This document shows positions 16,385 through 23,368 of a stretch of 35,754 nucleotides of DNA, in pieces. Position 1 is the first letter of the stretch, and the number at the start of each line of letters is the position of its first letter. The translations under genes and the position numbers were made by a program. Origin of the DNA: Candidatus Methylomirabilota bacterium (GTDB lineage Bacteria > Methylomirabilota > Methylomirabilia > Rokubacteriales > CSP1-6); NCBI GenBank assembly GCA_036002485.1, contig DASYTI010000102.1, positions 1 to 35,754 on the forward strand, read 5' to 3'. Below the pieces are notes generated by a model. That model searched no databases, was not told the DNA's origin, and saw only the letters and a list, made by a program, of their open reading frames with translations.

Positions 16385-16717
16385 ATGCCGCCCCTCATCA
16401 ACGCGGAGGCCTACACGACGCTTGCGGGCGCCCTGGACGAGCTCGCGCGTCGCGGATTCACCGAGCGCTTCCAGGTCTTCGACGGCGGGCTTCGCGCGGT
16501 GGACGGCGGACAGACCATGCGGCCGAAAGACCTGGTGATCCGCGAGTACTATCGCTTCGAGGGCATCTCGGATCCCGACGACATGGCCATCCTCTACGCC
16601 ATCGAGAGCACGAGCGGGGTGCGCGGCACCCTGGCCGACGCCTTCGGCGTGTACTCGGATCCCGCCACGAGCGCGGTCATGGAAGATGTCCCCATTCGCG
16701 CGAACGGCTCCCCCTAG
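16385..16717 (+). CDS. Small conserved protein (often mislabelled phosphoribosylpyrophosphate synthetase)
   Basis: 110 residues, cytoplasmic, without PRPP-synthetase motifs. It fits a compact family seen in Bacteroidetes and soil bacteria with the pattern L-x(3)-GFTERFQ near residue 23-29, then YRFEGISDPDDMAILYAIES and GVRGTLADAFGVYSD, where the Asp-Asp and Tyr-Ala-Ile-Glu segments are the conserved core. Function is unknown and the database name attached to relatives is misleading. It lies 18 bp after the acetolactate synthase-like gene, probably as the third cistron. Its TAG stop shares the palindrome CTAG (16714-16717) with the TAG stop of the convergent XRE gene. Confidence 0.8.
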   Translation: MPPLINAEAYTTLAGALDELARRGFTERFQVFDGGLRAVDGGQTMRPKDLVIREYYRFEGISDPDDMAILYAIESTSGVRGTLADAFGVYSDPATSAVMEDVPIRANGSP

Positions 16718-17571
16718 GCGTCTGTCCGAGTTCCTGCCTCTCGGGCGAGACGGCGCATCAGGGCCTCGCTCCCCTCGTCGGCCGGGAAAAAGGCCTCCAC
16801 CCGCAGCTCGTGCAGCGTGATGTCATAGGGGACGCCAAGGCTCGTCAGCGTCGAGAAGAACTTCAGGTGGAAATCGTCCCGGGCCAGCTCCACGGCGAGG
16901 AAGGGCGCGGTGGAGGCGTCGAGGTCCAGCTTGCGCCAGTGGTGCGGCACGTCCGGGTAGGAGAGCAGCTCGTCGAGGAGCCGGCCGATCTCCGGATCTC
17001 CCCGCAGCAAGTCCCGATGAAGCCATTGGATGAGGGCGGCCGCCGTCGCCTCCCAGTTCACGATGTACGGGCGGACTCCCCGGGGATGATAGAAGAGCCG
17101 CATGGCATTGGGCGGCCCCAGGGTCGCGGCCTTGGTGGGGTCGAGGAAAAGACCCATGACTCGCTGCATGCCTTCATTGCTCATCAGGATATTCCAGTGG
17201 CCATCGACCACGAGGGCGGGGAAGGGCTCCTGCTGGCGCAGCATGAAGTCGAGGGCCCGGCGCACCTGGGTCATCTCGGGCGCTTCGAGCCCTCGCTCCA
17301 GATACACGGGCGCGTAGCCCGCGGCCAGGAGCAGCTCGTTGCGGCCGCGCGGCGGCACGTCGAGCACGCGGGCGAGGAGGAGGACCATCTCCCGGCTCGG
17401 CTTGGCGCGCCCGGTCTCCATGAAGCTCAGGTGACGCGAGGAGATCTCCGCCTCCACGGCCAGGGTGAGCTGGCTCATCCGGCGGCGCTCGCGCCACAGG
17501 CGGAGCAGGGGTCCCAGCGCGTTCTCCGCGCCCCTCTTGCGCTTCGGGCCTGCCGCCCGCGCTCGCGCCAT
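16714..17571 (-). CDS. XRE-family transcriptional regulator with MmyB-like ligand-binding domain
   Basis: 285 residues. A basic N-terminal arm precedes a Cro/C1-type helix-turn-helix (about 20-75: LRLWRERRRMSQLTLA, then ISSRHLSFMETGRAKPS). The rest is the MmyB-like (MLTR) ligand-binding domain with its usual LVVDGHWNILMSN and DDFHLKFFSTLTSLGVPYDITLHELRVEAFFP segments. Members bind small hydrophobic ligands in a PAS-like pocket and often regulate an adjacent oxidoreductase gene. A TAGACT hexamer sits 7 nt before the ATG (possible leaderless start). A perfect palindrome at 17607-17623 lies just upstream, suggesting autoregulation and control of the divergent thioesterase-dehydrogenase pair. Confidence 0.93.
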   Translation of the reverse strand: MARARAAGPKRKRGAENALGPLLRLWRERRRMSQLTLAVEAEISSRHLSFMETGRAKPSREMVLLLARVLDVPPRGRNELLLAAGYAPVYLERGLEAPEMTQVRRALDFMLRQQEPFPALVVDGHWNILMSNEGMQRVMGLFLDPTKAATLGPPNAMRLFYHPRGVRPYIVNWEATAAALIQWLHRDLLRGDPEIGRLLDELLSYPDVPHHWRKLDLDASTAPFLAVELARDDFHLKFFSTLTSLGVPYDITLHELRVEAFFPADEGSEALMRRLAREAGTRTDA

Positions 17572-17606
17572 GCCCGGGAGTCTACACCGCTCATCAGAGC
17601 AGGGAC

Positions 17607-17623
17607 ATTACCTCAGAGGTAAT
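17607..17623. promoter_or_regulatory. Perfect 8-1-8 palindrome, likely operator of the XRE regulator
   Basis: ATTACCTC-A-GAGGTAAT is a perfect inverted repeat with one central base, lying in the 111-bp gap between the XRE gene and the divergent thioesterase gene. If the XRE message starts at or near its ATG (TAGACT stands 7 nt before it), the palindrome covers about -36 to -52, overlapping or abutting the -35 site. It is AT-richer than its surroundings. This is the classic position for an autoregulatory operator of an HTH regulator; binding is inference. Confidence 0.65.
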
Positions 17624-17682
17624 TGAGCTCTGCCCGGGGCCGCTCCATCATGCTCCGTGATCAGCGAAAGGAAGGTGCCCTG

Positions 17683-18084
17683 ATGCCGATGGATGCCGCC
17701 GCCGTCTCCGACCTCTTCAGGGGAACCCTCTCCGAGCTACTGGGTATCCGCATCGTCGAAGCCACCCCGGACCGGGTGGTCGCTGAGCTCGACTACAGAG
17801 ACGAGCTGACCACCGTGGGGGGGAGCCTCCACGGCGGCACCCTCATGGCCTTGGCCGACACGATCGGCGCGGTGGCGACCGTGCTCAACCTGCCCGCGGG
17901 TGCCCGTACCACCACCCTCGAGTCCAAGACCAATTTCTTCGCGGCCGGCCGCTCCGGAACGGTGCGCGCGGAGACGACCGCGCTTCACCGAGGCAAGCGG
18001 ACCATGGTCTGGCAGACGCGCGTCACCAATGACGCCGGGCGCCTGCTGTCGCTCACGATTCAGACCCAGATGGTCCTGACATGA
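17683..18084 (+). CDS. PaaI-family hotdog-fold thioesterase
   Basis: 133 residues from ATG 17683 (GGAAGG upstream). The hotdog-fold signature is clear: VGGSLHGGTLMALADT around residues 45-60, with His50-Gly-Gly at the start of the central helix as in PaaI/YdiI-type acyl-CoA thioesterases. It is followed by the strand segment TLESKTNFFAAGRSG and the long terminal strand WQTRVTND. It would hydrolyse an aromatic or acyl-CoA thioester in the cytoplasm. Its stop overlaps the start of the hydroxyacid dehydrogenase by ATGA (18081-18084), so the two are translationally coupled. An in-frame TTG at 17623 could extend it by 20 residues but lies inside the palindrome region. Confidence 0.9.
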   Translation: MPMDAAAVSDLFRGTLSELLGIRIVEATPDRVVAELDYRDELTTVGGSLHGGTLMALADTIGAVATVLNLPAGARTTTLESKTNFFAAGRSGTVRAETTALHRGKRTMVWQTRVTNDAGRLLSLTIQTQMVLT

Positions 18085-19058
18085 AGGTGGGCTTCGCCGG
18101 GCCATTCTCGGTCCGGCTCGCGGATCGAGTGCGGCGTCACCTGGACATCGAGTGCGAGATGATCCTGGCCGACGAGGCCGGTATCGCCTGCCGCCTTCCG
18201 GAGGTCGACGTCCTCGTCACGCTGGCCTTCACGCGCGAGATGGGCGCGGCGGGCGCGCGACTCAAGCTCGTGCAGGTGCCCGGGGCGGGGCTGGACCGGA
18301 TCGATCGCTCCGCGCTCCCCGCCGCCACCTTGCTGGCCAATGCCTACAACCACGAGGTCGGCATCGCCGAATACGTGATGGGCGCCATGCTGACCCTGAG
18401 CCGAGACCTCTGTCGGCTCGACGCGGCCCTCCGGCGGGGACGCTGGGAGAGCCCATGGGTTCCGGGGGCCGAGCCGCCGCCGACATGGCCGGAGCTGGCC
18501 GGCAAGACGCTGGGCATCCTGGGATATGGCCGCATCGGCCAGCACGTGGCACGCCGGGCCCGCGCCTTCGACATGACGATATGGGCCATGCGCCAGAGGC
18601 CGACGCGAGAGGACGGGCAGGGCCTCGCGTTCCTCGGCGGGCCGGAAGCGCTCGACGAGATCCTGAGGCGCGCCGACTACCTGGTGGTCACGGTGCCCCT
18701 GACCGAGGCCACCCGTGGTCTCCTCGGCGCGCGGGAGCTCGGGCTCATGAAGCCCACGTCAGTGCTCATCAACGTGGCCCGCGCGTCCATCGTCGACGAG
18801 GACGCGCTCTATCGGACGCTCCGCCAGCGGACCATGGCCGGGGCCGCCCTCGACGTCTGGTATCGCTATCCGACCAGCGGGGAGCCGACCTTTCCCTCGC
18901 GTCACCCATTCCACGAGCTGCCCCACGTGCTCATGACGCCGCATGTGTCCGGCTGGACCGAGGGCACCATGGAGGGGCGGGCCATGCTCGTGGCGGAGAA
19001 CATCGGGCGCGTGGCGCGGGGCGAGCCCGTGTCCAACCTGATTCCGCGAATCGCCTAG
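18081..19058 (+). CDS. D-2-hydroxyacid dehydrogenase family protein with unusual active site
   Basis: 325 residues, NAD-binding motif GYGRIG (148-153), catalytic Arg234 (NVARAS) and catalytic His288 (MTPHVSGWT). The loop that normally carries the catalytic Glu (DVFxxEP) reads DVWYRYP (258-264), so the Glu position is Tyr263. Asn90 in NAYNHEVGIAEY lies where NAD-dependent formate dehydrogenases have their substrate-binding Asn. Those enzymes also lack the Glu (they use Gln), so this protein belongs to a divergent branch; at 325 residues it is shorter than true formate dehydrogenase. Glu268 nearby may take over. It overlaps the thioesterase by 4 bp. Reaction: probably reduction or oxidation of a 2-oxo/2-hydroxy acid. 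Confidence 0.9.
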   Translation: MKVGFAGPFSVRLADRVRRHLDIECEMILADEAGIACRLPEVDVLVTLAFTREMGAAGARLKLVQVPGAGLDRIDRSALPAATLLANAYNHEVGIAEYVMGAMLTLSRDLCRLDAALRRGRWESPWVPGAEPPPTWPELAGKTLGILGYGRIGQHVARRARAFDMTIWAMRQRPTREDGQGLAFLGGPEALDEILRRADYLVVTVPLTEATRGLLGARELGLMKPTSVLINVARASIVDEDALYRTLRQRTMAGAALDVWYRYPTSGEPTFPSRHPFHELPHVLMTPHVSGWTEGTMEGRAMLVAENIGRVARGEPVSNLIPRIA

Positions 19059-19063
19059 GTCGT

Positions 19064-19104
19064 GTCACCGGGTAGGTCTTGCCGGTGACGGAAAATCTTT
19101 CCGT
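19064..19104 (+). terminator. Two linked hairpins after the hydroxyacid dehydrogenase
   Basis: GTCACCGG (19064-19071) pairs with CCGGTGAC (19082-19089) across a 10-nt loop, and ACGGAAA (19088-19094) pairs with TTTCCGT (19098-19104) across 3 nt. The two share two bases, so they are mutually exclusive at the boundary, like alternative structures. They lie just after the stop at 19058. No proper T-run follows (five T at about 19122), so the role is termination or 3'-end protection rather than a textbook terminator. Confidence 0.4.
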
Positions 19105-19247
19105 GATTGAGCAGCTTGTCCATTTTTCGGGTCGCCGCGTAACTGGGGGGATTCAGGATATTCGGCGATTCCTGATCGCGTGAGCGCGCTGGCACATGGG
19201 TTGCGTCTCCATTGGAAGGCGTGTCGTCCACGCCGAGGAGGAACACT

Positions 19248-19793
19248 ATGGCTCACGTGCTTCGCGCTGGATGGCTGTGCTCCCTGGCTGTGCTCGTCGC
19301 TACCGCCTGCACGGTCGCCCCGCGGCCGGGCTCCCCCGTACCTCCCGCTGCCGAGGTCCTTCCGGCGGACGCGCGCGCGCTCGCCTATGGCCAGACGGTC
19401 GACCAGATCCTGCAGAACCCGGAGATGGGGGACAAGATTCGCGCGCTCTTCGGGCCTGACTGGATGCCCGCCTCCCAGGGCGGCGGTCAGCTCGTCATGG
19501 GCGCCGCGCCATACTTCGAGCGTGGTGGCCCCTTGCGGATGCTTCGCATCGGAGGCGTGGACTACATCGCCGTGACGGGCTGCGTGCCGCGCGACTGCGA
19601 CACCCAGCGCGTGCTTCTCTTGATCCGCGCCCATGGATCCCAGCTCCTCGCTCGTCTCGACGAGGGCGGCTTCTCGCATTACTACGGCTACGGGAGCGAG
19701 GCCCTGACTCGAGATACCGCGCCCATGGTGGTGGACAGCGGGCTGCGGGCCCTCAAGCGCACGGGCAACCCGTACCCGAGGACCACCTCCTAG
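19248..19793 (+). CDS. Ivy-like exported protein (inhibitor of vertebrate lysozyme family)
   Basis: 181 residues from ATG 19248, which has AGGAGG 7-10 nt upstream. A signal peptide ends at VATAC (Cys21), a weak lipobox, so it may be a lipoprotein. The core aligns with E. coli Ivy: LRIGGVDYIAVTGC, then the loop CVPRDC (Cys112-Cys117) in place of CKPHDC, then DTQRVLLLI where Ivy has GSQRIAVMW. Ivy proteins inhibit c-type lysozymes by inserting the disulfide-closed loop with its His into the active site; here that His is Arg. It may therefore act on another lytic enzyme, such as the cell's own transglycosylases. Followed by a strong hairpin at 19806. Confidence 0.7.
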   Translation: MAHVLRAGWLCSLAVLVATACTVAPRPGSPVPPAAEVLPADARALAYGQTVDQILQNPEMGDKIRALFGPDWMPASQGGGQLVMGAAPYFERGGPLRMLRIGGVDYIAVTGCVPRDCDTQRVLLLIRAHGSQLLARLDEGGFSHYYGYGSEALTRDTAPMVVDSGLRALKRTGNPYPRTTS

Positions 19794-19805
19794 CCAGCAG
19801 GCTGC

Positions 19806-19843
19806 GGCGACGGGCGTGCGGCCATGCACGCGCGCCCGTCGCC
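19806..19843 (+). terminator. Strong GC hairpin after the Ivy-like gene
   Basis: GGCGACGGGCG (19806-19816) pairs perfectly over 11 bp with CGCCCGTCGCC (19833-19843); the inner 16 nt can pair further (CGTGC/GCACG). It starts 12 bp after the stop at 19793. There is no T-run, so it is either a Rho-type/hairpin-only terminator or a 3' stabiliser, separating the Ivy-like gene from the next gene, which has its own promoter candidate. Confidence 0.5.
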
Positions 19844-19911
19844 GTACTACCGCCCCGCCGCCGCTCCCTCGATGCCGAGCTCTGCGAGCCGCGCTCCGCG
19901 CAGTGGCCGGC

Positions 19912-19965
19912 TTGACAAGGGGATGGGCCGCGCTCAGTCTCTGCCCGGGCACGCGCCGTGCCCGG
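19912..19965 (+). promoter_or_regulatory. Promoter candidate and leader hairpin of the HdeD-like gene
   Basis: A perfect -35 TTGACA (19912-19917) is followed after 17 nt by CAGTCT (19935-19940), a weak -10. The predicted start near 19947 falls on a 9-bp perfect hairpin with 3-nt loop, CCGGGCACG/CGTGCCCGG (19945-19965), so the transcript would begin with a stable stem. The ribosome binding site AAAGGAGA follows it by about 10 nt, free of the stem. Confidence 0.45.
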
Positions 19966-19990
19966 CCTCTCAGGGAAAGGAGATTCGGCC

Positions 19991-20551
19991 ATGGCTACGA
20001 GCGTCGCAGTGTCCGGGATGGAAGGGGTCAGAAAAGCTCGGGGCTGGCTGCTCGGGCTCGGCATTGTCCTCATCCTGGTCGGCACGCTGGCCCTGGGCGC
20101 GGCCGTCCTGGCCACGCTAGCCTCCGTCCTCTTCTTCGGCTGGCTGCTCCTCATCTCGGGCGCCATCGAGGTCGGCTATGCCTTCCGCCAGCCGAAATGG
20201 GGCGGGGTCGGCCTTCACGTCGTCAATGGCGTGCTGGGCGTGGTCGCGGGCTTCATCCTCGTCCTGCATCCAACCTCCGGCGCGGTCGTGCTGACCCTAC
20301 TCATGGCCATGTTCTTCATGATCGGGGGTCTCTTCCGGATCATCACGGCCCTTCTGATGCGCTACCCGCACTGGGGCTGGGTGCTGCTGAACGGTCTCAT
20401 CACCCTCGTGCTCGGAGTGCTGATCTGGAGGCAGATGCCCGGCGCCGCGCTCTGGATCATTGGCATGTTCGTGGGCATAGACCTGATCTTCTGCGGCTGG
20501 TCCTGGGTCATGCTGGCTTTGGCCCTTCGGACCGAGGACAAGACGACCTAA
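19991..20551 (+). CDS. HdeD/DUF308-like inner membrane protein
   Basis: 186 residues with six hydrophobic segments arranged as pairs (about 19-43, 45-65, 73-92, 100-120, 128-150 and 155-180). They carry the HdeD pattern of a helix rich in Gly followed by LFFGWLLLISGAIEV and LMAMFFMIGGLFRI repeats. HdeD-type proteins are linked to acid resistance in enterobacteria; in other bacteria the role is unknown. ATG 19991 is chosen on AAAGGAGA about 9 nt upstream. It is convergent with the TPR lipoprotein gene; 54 bp separate the stops and contain a possible 7-bp stem with a long loop (20565-20604). Confidence 0.85.
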   Translation: MATSVAVSGMEGVRKARGWLLGLGIVLILVGTLALGAAVLATLASVLFFGWLLLISGAIEVGYAFRQPKWGGVGLHVVNGVLGVVAGFILVLHPTSGAVVLTLLMAMFFMIGGLFRIITALLMRYPHWGWVLLNGLITLVLGVLIWRQMPGAALWIIGMFVGIDLIFCGWSWVMLALALRTEDKTT

Positions 20552-20605
20552 ATCAGCCTCTAGGAGACTCCTGTCCGAGTAATGGGCCAGATGGTTGGGA
20601 GTCTT

Positions 20606-21385
20606 CTAGCGCAGGCCGCGGAGGAGATCGCTCGCCTCGGGGATGGAGGGATTGAGCTGGAGGGCGCGGCCGAGGTGGAAGAGCGCTTGAGTCCGGTCGC
20701 CCGATTGAAGGAAAGCCTTGCCCATGGTCAGGTAGGCCGCGGCGTTCGATGCGTCGTGGCGCAGGTACTCCTGGAAAAGCTTGGCCGCGCTGTCGATATT
20801 CCCGCGTTGCATGGCTCGCACGCCGCCGTCGAGAAGCTCCCGCAGCAGATCACTCCTGAGCGCTCCCCCGGCGTCCGTCTGTAGACCGCGGGCGAGCGTG
20901 CCGAGCGCCTGGTCGTACTGCGCGCTCGCCAGATAGGCTCGGCCGGCGCCGAGATAGCCCTTGGCATCGGTGGGGCGCAGACGGATGTACTCCGTGAAAT
21001 CCGCGATGGCCTCGGCGAATTGGCCGCTCGTGACCGCGGCCAACCCCCCGCCGAAGAGCGCCTCGCCAAAGGTGGCGACCACGTCCTCGCCTCCCGGAGA
21101 GGCCTGATAGGCGAGCCGGGCATTGGTGATGGCCTTGCCCCACGAGCTCTTGGCGATGCAACAGCGCGCGAGGTAGACATAGGCGAGGAAGCGGGTGCGG
21201 TCGAGCTCGATGACCCGCTCGAACTTCGCGATGGCTTCGTCGTACTTCTTCTCGGCGTAAAGCTGCCGGCCCTCCTCCATGAGGGAATCGGGCCTCTCGA
21301 ATCCGAGAGAGGCGCAGCCGCCGGCCAGGGCCACGAGGAGAAGGCAGATCAGCGCCACCGTCCCCCGCCGCCCTCCCGCTCTCAT
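20606..21385 (-). CDS. TPR-repeat lipoprotein
   Basis: 259 residues starting at ATG 21385, which has AGGAGG about 9 nt upstream (a TTG one codon earlier is the alternative). A lipoprotein signal peptide ends in LAGGC (Cys24), followed by TPR units: one at about 35-68 ([25 protein letters not shown]), others near 108-143, 144-178 and 190-255. Family members often scaffold outer-membrane assembly or secretion complexes, but nothing here identifies a partner. It lies 37 bp downstream of msrA on the same strand and may be co-transcribed with it and the CaiB gene. Confidence 0.87.
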   Translation of the reverse strand: MRAGGRRGTVALICLLLVALAGGCASLGFERPDSLMEEGRQLYAEKKYDEAIAKFERVIELDRTRFLAYVYLARCCIAKSSWGKAITNARLAYQASPGGEDVVATFGEALFGGGLAAVTSGQFAEAIADFTEYIRLRPTDAKGYLGAGRAYLASAQYDQALGTLARGLQTDAGGALRSDLLRELLDGGVRAMQRGNIDSAAKLFQEYLRHDASNAAAYLTMGKAFLQSGDRTQALFHLGRALQLNPSIPEASDLLRGLR

Positions 21386-21422
21386 CAACTGCTTCCTCCT
21401 GCGCGCGGAAGAATCCGGGCGC

Positions 21423-22070
21423 TCAGGCGGTGGTGAGCCCAGCCGGGCAGCTCACGCCGGTGCCGCCGCCGCCGCAATAGCCCCACGGGTTCTTGGCGAG
21501 GTATTGCTGATGGTAGTCCTCGGCATAGTAGAACTCGGTCGCCGGGCAGATCTCCGTCGTGATGGTCTTGTAGCCGGCCTTGCTGAGCACGCGCTGGTAG
21601 GCGTCGCGTGAGGCGAGGGCCGCCTTCTCCTGCGGCTCGCCGTAGGTATAGATCGCCGAGCGGTACTGGGTGCCCACGTCATTGCCCTGGCGCATGCCCT
21701 GGGTCGGATCGTGATTCTCCCAGAAGACGCGCAGCAGCTCGTCGTAGGAGATCTTGGCGGGATCGAACACGACGCGCACCGCTTCGGTGTGGCCCGTCAT
21801 CCCGCTGCAGACTTCTTCGTAGGTCGGATTGGGCGTGAAGCCGCCCGCATAGCCCACGGATGTCGAGTAGACGCCCGGGAGCTCCCAGAACTTTCGCTCC
21901 TCGCCCCAGAAGCACCCCATGCCGAAGGTCGCGAGCTCCATACCCGCGGGGAAGAGAGGGCTGAGGCGCGCGCCCGAGACGAAGTGCTTCTCGGGAACGG
22001 GCATGGCCGTGGCGCGGCCGCGGAGGGCCTCGTCCTTCATGATCATCGAGCGTTTCTTTAGGCCGAACAT
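21423..22070 (-). CDS. msrA: Peptide-methionine (S)-S-oxide reductase
   Basis: 215 residues with the MsrA active site GCFWGEE (nucleophile Cys53) and the conserved [22 protein letters not shown] and QYRSAIY segments. The C-terminal resolving cysteines are kept in [12 protein letters not shown] (Cys199 and Cys208). It reduces the S-epimer of methionine sulfoxide with thioredoxin, repairing oxidised proteins. No signal peptide is present, so it acts in the cytoplasm. The ~45-residue N-terminal extension before the catalytic domain is longer than in minimal MsrA. GGAGGCGAGAA precedes ATG 22070. It starts 12 bp after the CaiB-like gene. Confidence 0.96.
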   Translation of the reverse strand: MFGLKKRSMIMKDEALRGRATAMPVPEKHFVSGARLSPLFPAGMELATFGMGCFWGEERKFWELPGVYSTSVGYAGGFTPNPTYEEVCSGMTGHTEAVRVVFDPAKISYDELLRVFWENHDPTQGMRQGNDVGTQYRSAIYTYGEPQEKAALASRDAYQRVLSKAGYKTITTEICPATEFYYAEDYHQQYLAKNPWGYCGGGGTGVSCPAGLTTA

Positions 22071-22082
22071 TTCTCGCCTCCT

Positions 22083-23282
22083 CTAGAGGACGACCTTCTT
22101 GTCGCGGAGCTCCTGGATTCTCGCCGGCGTGAAGCCGCAGGCGACCAGGATCTCGTCGGTGTGCTGGCCGCGCAGCGGTGCCGCGCGCCTGACCCCCGGG
22201 GTCATTCGCGAGAACTTCAGCGGCGTTCCCACCACGGGAATTTCCCCGAGGCGCGGATGGGTCACGCGCTGGATGATGCCGCGCTCGATCGTTTGCGGAT
22301 CGTTCATCACCTGATCCACGGTATTGACGGGGGTCGCCGGCACGTCCGCCTCCGCGAGGATCTTCAGGAGCTCTTCGCGGTCGCGGTCGGCGATCACCTG
22401 CTCGAGCCGCGTCTCGAGCTCGACTCGGTTCTTCACCCGCTGCTGATTGACGGCGAAACGCGGGTCGGCGGCCAGATCGTCGAGGCCGAGGGCGCGGGCG
22501 AACTTGATCCAGAAGCGGTCATTGGCGGCCGCGATGAAGATCCACTGGTCGTCGCGGCACTTGAAGTTCCGATAAGGCGAGAGCGATGGGTGCCCCGAGC
22601 CCAGGGCCTTGGGCACGGCGCCCGTGAGCAGGTAGCCCTCGGCGTGGAAGGCGAGGAGGCTGACCGCGGTCTCGAGGAGGGAGCCGTCCACGCGCTGGCC
22701 GAGGCCCGTTTTGTCGCGCTGGATGAGCGCGCTGCAGATGCCGAGGGCGCAGAGGATGCCGGTCGAGAGATCGAGGAAAGAGACGCCGGCCCGCACCGGC
22801 TGCCCGTCCGGCTCGCCCGTGATGGACATGATGCCGCTGAACGCCTGCATGAGCGCCTCGTACCCCGGGCTGTCCTTGCGGGGGCCGGTTCGGCCAAACG
22901 CGGAGACGGAGCAGTAGATGAGCCGCGGATTGATCGCGGCAAGCGCGTCATAGCCCAGCCCGAAGGTTTCCATGGTCCCCGTGCGGAAATTCTCGATGAG
23001 GACGTCGGCGTCCCGGACGAGCGCCTTGACGACGTCGACTCCCTCCGGGGCCTTGAGATCGAGGGCCATGCCGCGCTTGTTGCGGTTGAAGAGAAGATAG
23101 GCCGCGGCCTCGCCGTCCTTGTGCGGAGGCCAGGTACGCGACTCGTCGCCGCTGCCCGTGTCCTCCACCTTGACGACGTCCGCCCCCAGGTCAGCGAGGA
23201 GGGCGCCGCACCAGGGGCCGGCGATGACGCGCGAGAGATCGATGACACGAATGCCGTCGAGGGCGAGCAGGTCGGGAGTCAT
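22083..23282 (-). CDS. CaiB/BaiF CoA-transferase family protein
   Basis: 399 residues of the class III CoA-transferase family. Signature segments are RVIDLSRVIAGPWCGALLADLGADVVKVE (split over residues 12-40), NRNKRGMALDLK (67-77), and ADVLIENFRTGTMETFGLGY. The expected catalytic Asp is 171 (SFLDLSTG), matching Asp169 of formyl-CoA transferase. Such enzymes move CoA between carboxylic acids (formate/oxalate, carnitine, bile acids, benzylsuccinate); the substrate is not determined here. It is the first gene of a minus-strand run CaiB, msrA, TPR lipoprotein and diverges from the AI-2E-type permease with an 86-bp gap. Confidence 0.94.
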   Translation of the reverse strand: MTPDLLALDGIRVIDLSRVIAGPWCGALLADLGADVVKVEDTGSGDESRTWPPHKDGEAAAYLLFNRNKRGMALDLKAPEGVDVVKALVRDADVLIENFRTGTMETFGLGYDALAAINPRLIYCSVSAFGRTGPRKDSPGYEALMQAFSGIMSITGEPDGQPVRAGVSFLDLSTGILCALGICSALIQRDKTGLGQRVDGSLLETAVSLLAFHAEGYLLTGAVPKALGSGHPSLSPYRNFKCRDDQWIFIAAANDRFWIKFARALGLDDLAADPRFAVNQQRVKNRVELETRLEQVIADRDREELLKILAEADVPATPVNTVDQVMNDPQTIERGIIQRVTHPRLGEIPVVGTPLKFSRMTPGVRRAAPLRGQHTDEILVACGFTPARIQELRDKKVVL

Positions 23283-23326
23283 GGACGCTATGATACCGCA
23301 GCGACGGGGCGTTCAGCCCCGCGGTC

Positions 23327-23355
23327 TTGACCCCTTACGGGAAAGCCCGTAGTGT
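23327..23355 (+). promoter_or_regulatory. Promoter of the AI-2E-type permease with dyad in the spacer
   Basis: TTGACC (23327-23332), exactly 17 nt, then TAGTGT (23350-23355). This is the best sigma-70-like promoter in the window. A perfect 6-bp inverted repeat TACGGG/CCCGTA with a 4-nt centre (23336-23351) fills the spacer and touches the -10. A protein bound there would block transcription. The expected start near 23362 leaves a leader of only about 7 nt before ATG 23369. Confidence 0.55.
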
Positions 23356-23368
23356 CCGGCGCAGGTCT

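Noticed and set aside
16042-17622. Plus-strand open frame of about 526 codons running across three genes.
   Set aside because: It is out of frame with the acetolactate synthase-like and small conserved genes and antisense to the XRE regulator, all of which have firm motifs.
20565-20604. Inverted repeat AGACTCC/GGAGTCT between convergent genes, considered as bidirectional terminator.
   Set aside because: The loop is 26 nt and there is no T-run on either side; too weak to list as a terminator.
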